Of a DNA stretch of 64,000 nt, positions 59,201 to 64,000 are shown piece after piece (within the stretch, counting starts at the first letter, position 1; the number at the start of each line of letters is the position of its first letter). A program made the translations under genes and the position numbers. Below the pieces are notes generated by a model. It was not told where the DNA came from. It saw only the letters and a program-made list of their open reading frames with translations, and did not search any database. Origin of the DNA: an uncultured Methanolobus sp. (GTDB taxonomy: Archaea; Halobacteriota; Methanosarcinia; Methanosarcinales; Methanosarcinaceae); the NCBI RefSeq assembly GCF_963665675.1, contig NZ_OY762426.1, forward strand, positions 3,038,001 through 3,102,000, given 5' to 3'.

Positions 59201-61933
59201 GTAGACTCTGGCTGATGTAAATGTTGAGCTGCCGTTAACGACAATTCCCGGGTCGACCATCATATTCTCGTTTTCATTATAAGTGACTGATGTATTGGAA
59301 GCATTCACATAAGTTGCTACATAAATTGCTGTGATGTAATCTACCTGTGTGCTGATATTGCTTCCTCCCACATTACTTACGTTCAGACTAACAGTATAGG
59401 TACCTTCGGATGTGTAAGTGTAGGTTGGATTCTGGTCTGTTGAAGTGTTACCGTCACCGAAATCCCATAGCCAGGATGTTGGACTGTTAGTGGAAAGATC
59501 AGTAAAGCTTAGAGAAAGCGGAATAGCGCCGGATGTAACATTAGAACTGAAGTTAGCAACCGGAGTTACAGCCGTTGTGATGTAAGAAAGTTGTGTACTG
59601 ACATTACTACCACCAGCATTTGTTACATTCAGGCTGACATCATAATTTCCGGCTGAAGTGTAGGTGTGTGTCGGGTTCTGATCAGTTGAATTTGTTCCAT
59701 CACCGAAATCCCAGAACCACGATATAGGACCGTTTGTTGATAGGTCGGTAAATCCTACTGTGAGCGGAACTTCTCCGGAAGTTATATTCGCACTGAAGTC
59801 AGCTACCGGGACTTCATAAGCGGTAATGTATTCAGTTCTGACTGTGTTGTCATATCCCGCCGAATTGTATGACTGCAATGAGACCTGATAGGTTCCTACC
59901 TGAGTATACGTATGAACAGGGTTCCGTTCAATGGAACTGGCAGTGGTTAAGCTCCATACATCATTAGCACGGCCACTCCAGGTATACCCACCCATGACTA
60001 AAATATTACCGTTGGGTAAAGCAGCACTACTCTGACCGGTTCGTACAGACCAACCTGAGCTGGAATTGACTTCAGTCCATGTGGACCCTCCATCAGCTGA
60101 TCTCCAGACATCATTCATAAATGATTCGTCCTGATCACCACCAAATAGCAACATACTACTATCAGGAAGAACAGCAGTTTCATGTTCTTTTCTCACTAAC
60201 CATCCAGCACTGGAATTAAGTTCAACCCATGTGGCACCACTATCATTAGATTTCCAGACATCGTTTGTAAATCCACTGTCACGACCTCCGGTAAGTATAA
60301 TGCTGTCATCAGGAAGTACAACACTACTGTGACTGAATCTTGCAGACCAGCCGGAACTGGAATTGACTTCAGTCCATGTGGCACCAGAATCTGTTGATAC
60401 CCATGTATCATTAAAGCGGCTACTTCCCGTACCACCCATGAGTACAATACTACCATCAGAAAGTGCAACACAACTGTGATGGTATCTTGAAGGCCAGCCG
60501 GAACTGGAATTGACTTCGGTCCACGTAGTACCAGAATCTGTTGATACCCATGTATCATTTTTATAGCTGCCATCATGACCACCCATTAAAACGATAGTAT
60601 TGTCAGGAAGAACAACACTGCTGTGAGAATATCTTGCAGACCAGCCGGAACTGGAATTGACTTCAGTCCATGTGGCACCATTATCAGTAGATATCCAGGT
60701 ATCATTTCGAATGTCACTTACGTCATTACCACCCATGAGCACAATACTACCGTCAGAAAGAACAACGCTACTGTGTCCATTCCTTCCTGACCAGCCGGAA
60801 CTGGAATTAACTTCAATCCATGTATCTTCAGTCAGGTTCTCATCACCGAAGTACCATGTCCATCCAACAGGACTATTGGTTGAAAGGTCTGTGAAGGATA
60901 CAGGAAGTGAAATTACACCAGATGTTACGTTGGATGTAAAATCAGCAACTGGAGCTACGGCAGGTGTCTGGAAATACGGAAGAGTATACCCATCGTCTAT
61001 TTTCCATATGAAATTTAAGTTCACTTCCGTTGTGATTACATCATTGCTTGAATTCCAATTAAGACCTGAAGCTCCTGAAACGAAGGCAAAACTGAGGAAA
61101 TTGATATAGGAAGTAGAAGTACCCTCGCCAGCAGCCGGAGTGCCGGAATAATAACTGGTGGTTACACTTCCTCCATCATTATACCCAACAAGACCACCTG
61201 TGGATGAGCCTGTGGCATTGCCAGTGGCAAAGCTGTTGCTAACAGTGCCGTCGCTTAGCCCTACTAGCCCGCCAGCAAAATTAGAAGCTGTAACTGCATT
61301 ACCTGTGGCATAACAGTTGCTAACAGTGCCACTGTTTTTCCCCACAAGACCGCCAACATAAAAATTAGAAGCAGTAGCATTACCAGTGGCATAACAGTTA
61401 CTCACATTACCAGAAACAATTCTCCCGACAAGGCCGCCTACATAATAACCATTACCAATGGCATTACCAGTGGCATAACAGTTGCTAATATTGCCACCAT
61501 CATAAAAGCCAACCAGAACACCAACATGATACCCTGTTGAAAATACACCATCTGAACTTGCCTCTACTCCAAGGTCATGGATATTAGCACTGCTTGTCTG
61601 GCCAAAGAATCCGGCAAGGCCACCAGTATTATAAACAGTCAGGTTGCTCACTGCATATCCGTTTCCGTCAAAGTCACCTGTGAACTGAGTGCTAAGATTG
61701 CCAATCGGAGTGTGATTGCCCACAAGTGTAATGTCCTGTGTCAGTTTGAAGTAACTGCCCCAATCAGCAGAAGTTGTTGCCAGTGTATCAATGTCACTGT
61801 CAGTTGAAAGCAGATACGGATCTCCACTCGTACCACTGCCTCCCGAGTAAGTTGCTGCTGAAACTGTACCTGTGGTTATTAATAATGCACACATTAATAA
61901 TGCCAGTAAAGTATACCCTCTTTGCGAAAACAT
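56264..61933 (-). CDS. Giant surface protein: GLUG, PKD, Kelch propeller, C-type lectin, PKD array, PGF-type anchor
   Basis: About 1889 residues, secreted. Order: signal peptide (to about 30); GLUG repeats (about 90-260); a PKD domain interrupted after WYFGD by six ~48-residue Kelch-type blades (sharing TWTEVNSSSGW and IVLMGG) and resuming at NPVHTY; two PKD domains (about 745-905); a cadherin-like segment holding a C-type lectin domain (WTDAK...WNEGEPNDYG...WNDL); a fibronectin-like domain; five PKD domains (WLWDFGDGNTSTDQNPTH); then a PGF-pre-PGF domain and the terminal GIPGFTAL + helix + RRKD sorting signal. It is likely an adhesin or envelope protein. Start: ATG 61933 after GGGATGTGA; GTG 61942 is also in frame. 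Repeats are coding, not CRISPR. Confidence 0.92.
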   Translation of the reverse strand: MFSQRGYTLLALLMCALLITTGTVSAATYSGGSGTSGDPYLLSTDSDIDTLATTSADWGSYFKLTQDITLVGNHTPIGNLSTQFTGDFDGNGYAVSNLTVYNTGGLAGFFGQTSSANIHDLGVEASSDGVFSTGYHVGVLVGFYDGGNISNCYATGNAIGNGYYVGGLVGRIVSGNVSNCYATGNATASNFYVGGLVGKNSGTVSNCYATGNAVTASNFAGGLVGLSDGTVSNSFATGNATGSSTGGLVGYNDGGSVTTSYYSGTPAAGEGTSTSYINFLSFAFVSGASGLNWNSSNDVITTEVNLNFIWKIDDGYTLPYFQTPAVAPVADFTSNVTSGVISLPVSFTDLSTNSPVGWTWYFGDENLTEDTWIEVNSSSGWSGRNGHSSVVLSDGSIVLMGGNDVSDIRNDTWISTDNGATWTEVNSSSGWSARYSHSSVVLPDNTIVLMGGHDGSYKNDTWVSTDSGTTWTEVNSSSGWPSRYHHSCVALSDGSIVLMGGTGSSRFNDTWVSTDSGATWTEVNSSSGWSARFSHSSVVLPDDSIILTGGRDSGFTNDVWKSNDSGATWVELNSSAGWLVRKEHETAVLPDSSMLLFGGDQDESFMNDVWRSADGGSTWTEVNSSSGWSVRTGQSSAALPNGNILVMGGYTWSGRANDVWSLTTASSIERNPVHTYTQVGTYQVSLQSYNSAGYDNTVRTEYITAYEVPVADFSANITSGEVPLTVGFTDLSTNGPISWFWDFGDGTNSTDQNPTHTYTSAGNYDVSLNVTNAGGSNVSTQLSYITTAVTPVANFSSNVTSGAIPLSLSFTDLSTNSPTSWLWDFGDGNTSTDQNPTYTYTSEGTYTVSLNVSNVGGSNISTQVDYITAIYVATYVNASNTSVTYNENENMMVDPGIVVNGSSTFTSARVYIGDGYVENEDFLRFTNTSRINGSFDSLTGILSLSGSANAAVYQEALRNVRYENIEDDPDTSDRNITFVMGSNSVYLESTDHYYESIYVGETPITWTDAKVAAEERSLSGMQGYLATILTAEESAFLESKAPDNAWMGANDVLVEGEWRWVTGPENVTGEGTLFYFQNNSTTVSGFYSNWNEGEPNDYGSGEDYAQILGADNKMWNDLSNANDVYYYLVEYGGMPNETAPQLTATITVNINSINDAPSMPGNFTNPLANDTVERGSTINVSWGESTDQENDSIVYDLWYFNGTWGQITDMLNVTNYEFTIPIDDISEAVFKVYANDSVVNSTENNVTFNLTSFVPAANFTANVTSGMAPLTVNFTDLSSNRSTSWLWDFGDGNTSTDQNPTHVYVSAGAYNVSLNATNLGGSNVSTQLSYITTAFIPVANFSANVTEGATPLSVNFTDMSLNSPTSWSWDFGDGNTSTDQNPTHIYVSAGTYNVSLNATNLAGSNVSTQISYIATAATPVVNFSANTTEGAVPISVNFTDLSLNSPTEWLWNFGDGNTSTDQNPTHIYSSAGIYNVSLNTTNIGGSNVSTQFSYITVYTTPVADFSANVAEGAAPLTVNFTDMSTYMPTNWTWNFGDGNTSTAQNPTHTYMSAGTYNVSLNATNLAGSNITTMTSCIAAYITPVANFNASITSGTAPLSVTFIDLSNNTPTSWLWDFGDGSNSTSQNPTHSYTTAGSYNVTLNATNAAGSNVSVVTSYINVSVASTDSTDSGSSGTRASVSQGQDPKIVSQSASSVKRVTGGSEVKYDFSGSGTPVIGISFDAKEDKGLVVAKVQVLSGNPDDVPSPSGKSYQTLSIDVGGEGTISSDSAGNVKIHFKVVKEWIEQNNIDISTIRMSRYNSDQWNDLPTYQEREEGEYVYFYAETPGFSIFEVVGDEISEVTEQVPASASIVEEESEPVKEDETSGIPGFTALTGFVFISLATFLRRKD
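56289..56469. repeat. Near-identical 3' coding segment shared with the next surface gene (copy A)
   Basis: About 181 bases at the 3' end of the giant gene match 62163-62343 at the DNA level with only about three differences. The segment codes for the end of the PGF-pre-PGF domain and the membrane anchor (VEEESEPVKEDETSGIPGF). Such identity including third-codon positions points to recent duplication or gene conversion. Upstream of it the two genes are clearly diverged. Confidence 0.85.
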
Positions 61934-62107
61934 CAAATTCACATCCCATTATTATATAAATAATTTCTCCAACTATCAAAATATAATCGATAGCATATAA
62001 TATGCATTTTGGATATATATAATTTTAGAACTATAGATGTAGACTATTATGAGCAGATGGACTGAAAAACACAAAATATAGTTATAATTTTAAAAAAAGT
62101 AAAAAGA

Positions 62108-62130
62108 AAAGAGAGCTTAAAGCCCTCTTT
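62108..62130 (-). terminator. Terminator of the NosD-type surface gene
   Basis: On the minus strand AAGAGGGCTT and AAGCTCTCTT pair over 10 positions (one G-U) around a single base, followed by TTCTTTTTACTTTTTT. It starts 11 bases after the stop codon. Confidence 0.75.
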
Positions 62131-62140
62131 CAACCTTAGC

Positions 62141-64000
62141 TTATTTTCTTCTCATCAGAACCGCAAGTGAAACAAACACAAAACCCGTAAGAGCAGTGAA
62201 TCCGGGAATCCCAGATGTTTCATCTTCCTTAACAGGTTCTGATTCTTCTTCAACTATTGATGCAGATGCAGGAACCTGTTCAGTGACTTCACTTATTTCA
62301 TCTCCCACAACTTCAAATATTGAGAAACCCGGAGTTTCAGCGTATAAATAGATATACTCACCATCTTCACTTTCCTGATAGGTTGGAAGGTCATTCCACT
62401 GATCATCATGATACCTTGTCATGCGGATAGTGGAAATATCGATGTTGTTCTGCTCTATCCACTCTTTGCTTACCTTAAAGCGAATACGAATGTTGTCTGC
62501 GTTATCTGAAGAAACAGTACCTTCACTCCCAATATTAATGCTCAGCATCTGATAAGCCTCGCTATTGTGATGAGAAATTCCATCAGGAGCTTCTGAAAGA
62601 ACCTCAACTTTGGCTACAACAAGACCTTCATCACCCTTTGCATCAAAACTTACACCAAGAACAGGAGTATCACTGCCTGAGAAGTCATATTCAATTTCTG
62701 AACCTGAAATTATACGTTTGACAGATGTAACAGTGCTTGTTACTATTGAAGAATCCTGTCCGGGACTGACTGAAGTACGGGAGCTTGATGAACTGCTACT
62801 GGAAGAGCTGCTGGATGAACCACTTCCTGGTGAATAGTAATCATCGCCACCTGATGTACTGCCATTTATGAACAGAGCATAATGTCCTGAATAGGTAAGA
62901 TTTGCTGACACTGTATTATTACCTGTGTCCAGGGTAGCATTTGCTACTTCCACCCATTCCCAGAAAGACTCAGCCAGCCCAAGTAGTGTTATTTCGTCCT
63001 CAGTGGATGAATTCATGCCTGTGTCATTATAAGAGAACTCTGAGTTTATGGTTCCGTATGCAAATATCTTGTAATTCATTGTGATATTGTCTTTGCCGTC
63101 AGGTTTGATATTAAAAGTACTCAGTTGATCTATTCTTACCCATGAATCGTTAGAAGTGAAACTCAGTTCTACGAGCCCTTCATCAAAAATCAGAGAATCC
63201 ACTGAACCGTTTGGAGATGAGTATATTGAAAGATCATCAGCACCATTATCATACAACTGATTATTTGTGAGCGTACAATTAACAGAGGAACCAAGATTAA
63301 ATCCTGTGAAAGTATTGTCAAAGACAATGTTATCACTCAAAGTAGTGTCGTTTGCATGGTACACATTGATACCATACTCATTATTGTTGCAGACTGTATT
63401 GTTTGACAGTGTATTGTAAGCTGAATAACGAACGTCTATACCGCTTTTAGTATTATTACTTGCATTATTGCCTGTTAACACATTATTATTTCCAGTCAAA
63501 TAAATACCGTAGTTAGAATTGTTGATGACACTGTTGTTTGTCAGCACGCAGTTATATGAGGCAACTGTGGCAATACCAGCACAACTATTATCATTGGCAA
63601 TATTACTTGTCAGTACACTGTTGTTGGAATGACTAATATAAAAACCATCTAAACTGTTTTTGCTGAAATTATTGCCGGTCAGGGTATTGTAGTCTGAATA
63701 AGCAATATTAATGCAAAAACCATTACCATTTGCGATATTGTTAGTAAGATTATTGTTATTACTTGCAGACTCCAGATAAATACCATCTCCACCCGCATTA
63801 TCACTAATAGTATTATCTGTCAGTGAATTGTTACTTGATGAAGACAGATGAATTCCATATATAGAATTACCACTTACAGTGTTATCTGTGAGAGTATTGT
63901 AGTTGTTTGAAGAATCCAGTTTAATTCCAATTTTAGAATTACTAATTGCTGTGTTGTTTGTCAGTAAATTGTTATTGGAAGATGAAAGGTGGATTCCATA
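62141..64000 (-). CDS. NosD-type beta-helix surface protein with PGF-type anchor (5' end outside window)
   Basis: About 619 residues are visible; the N-terminus lies beyond 64000. The frame is open from the right edge. The first ~290 residues are parallel beta-helix repeats of the NosD kind (NNTLTDNTVSGNS-IYGIHLSS, about 23-residue period). Then comes a beta-sandwich region (about 300-400), a long Ser linker (SGSSSSSSSSSS), a PGF-pre-PGF domain and the anchor GIPGFTAL + helix + MRRK, nearly identical to the neighbouring giant protein. An exported wall-anchored protein; it may bind or cleave polysaccharide, but no catalytic residues are assigned. GTG at 63547 is internal, not the start. Confidence 0.88.
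   Translation of the reverse strand, partial: YGIHLSSSNNNLLTNNTAISNSKIGIKLDSSNNYNTLTDNTVSGNSIYGIHLSSSSNNSLTDNTISDNAGGDGIYLESASNNNNLTNNIANGNGFCINIAYSDYNTLTGNNFSKNSLDGFYISHSNNSVLTSNIANDNSCAGIATVASYNCVLTNNSVINNSNYGIYLTGNNNVLTGNNASNNTKSGIDVRYSAYNTLSNNTVCNNNEYGINVYHANDTTLSDNIVFDNTFTGFNLGSSVNCTLTNNQLYDNGADDLSIYSSPNGSVDSLIFDEGLVELSFTSNDSWVRIDQLSTFNIKPDGKDNITMNYKIFAYGTINSEFSYNDTGMNSSTEDEITLLGLAESFWEWVEVANATLDTGNNTVSANLTYSGHYALFINGSTSGGDDYYSPGSGSSSSSSSSSSSSSRTSVSPGQDSSIVTSTVTSVKRIISGSEIEYDFSGSDTPVLGVSFDAKGDEGLVVAKVEVLSEAPDGISHHNSEAYQMLSINIGSEGTVSSDNADNIRIRFKVSKEWIEQNNIDISTIRMTRYHDDQWNDLPTYQESEDGEYIYLYAETPGFSIFEVVGDEISEVTEQVPASASIVEEESEPVKEDETSGIPGFTALTGFVFVSLAVLMRRK
62163..62343. repeat. Near-identical 3' coding segment (copy B)
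   Basis: Counterpart of 56289-56469, in the same orientation 5874 bases away. See copy A for what it encodes. Confidence 0.85.

Noticed and set aside
56600..61000. Regularly repeated DNA resembling an array
   Set aside because: The repeats are coding (PKD and Kelch units), of unequal length and in frame. Not CRISPR: no constant short repeat with unique spacers.
62860..64000. Repeats of about 70 bases at the right end
   Set aside because: These encode NosD beta-helix turns in one continuous frame, not a repeat array.

Overview
This window looks like chromosome from a methylotrophic methanogen of the Methanosarcinaceae (Methanolobus/Methanococcoides type). The evidence is gene content: a Methanosarcina-type tandem-domain S-layer protein, large PKD/NosD surface proteins with PGF-type C-terminal sorting tails, a FilR1-domain methanogen regulator, archaeal topoisomerase I with C-terminal zinc fingers, archaeal TATA boxes before intergenic RNAs, and bacterial-looking acquisitions (LonA, multi-PAS histidine kinases). 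Genus placement is inference.

Layout. 0-1.6 kb: 3'-truncated S-layer gene. 1.8-17.2 kb: thirteen tightly packed minus-strand genes forming a glycogen operon. In transcription order they are GT3 glycogen synthase, GalT-like uridylyltransferase, GT4, CorA, DUF432, MscS, a GH57-like protein lacking its catalytic acid, an intact GH57, a V4R sensor-like protein, GH15 glucoamylase, debranching enzyme, a second GT4 and a DUF2582 winged-helix protein. Synthesis, breakdown and ion/turgor channels are apparently co-expressed. 17.4-26 kb: a hybrid histidine kinase with its own HPt, a CNNM-type membrane protein, a second MscS, a P-type ATPase with nearly the full Na,K-ATPase ion-site residue set, and MarC. 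26-38.8 kb: an intergenic RNA candidate, a giant PAS/GAF kinase, peroxiredoxin, MBL hydrolase, thiC, two small proteins, topA, a second RNA candidate and a nitroreductase. Two inverted copies of a GC-hairpin element flank thiC and its two neighbours.

38.9-42.2 kb is a disturbed region: an IS1634-type insertion sequence cuts the end of an unrecognised gene and abuts a 5'-truncated gene remnant. 42.2-56 kb holds a three-gene radical SAM operon, a methyltransferase-like membrane protein, a stand-alone encapsulated-ferritin homologue, a VTT membrane protein, LonA with an upstream MarR regulator (both genes preceded by the same operator-like sequence), a PLP-binding protein, a YIP1 protein, a FilR1 regulator, a Qnr-like pentapeptide protein and small exported or membrane proteins. 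56-64 kb: two surface proteins, one of about 1,890 residues with a Kelch propeller apparently nested inside a PKD domain, and a NosD-type protein running off the right edge. Their 3' ends are almost identical in DNA.

The most interesting signals are the two intergenic RNA candidates at about 26.1 kb and 38.1 kb. Each has a TATA box at the right distance, a closing stem and a terminator-like 3' end. Each exposes an unpaired CTACCTCC-type sequence that mimics the 16S anti-Shine-Dalgarno, which suggests a small family of ribosome-binding-site-targeting sRNAs. No tRNA, rRNA or CRISPR was seen.
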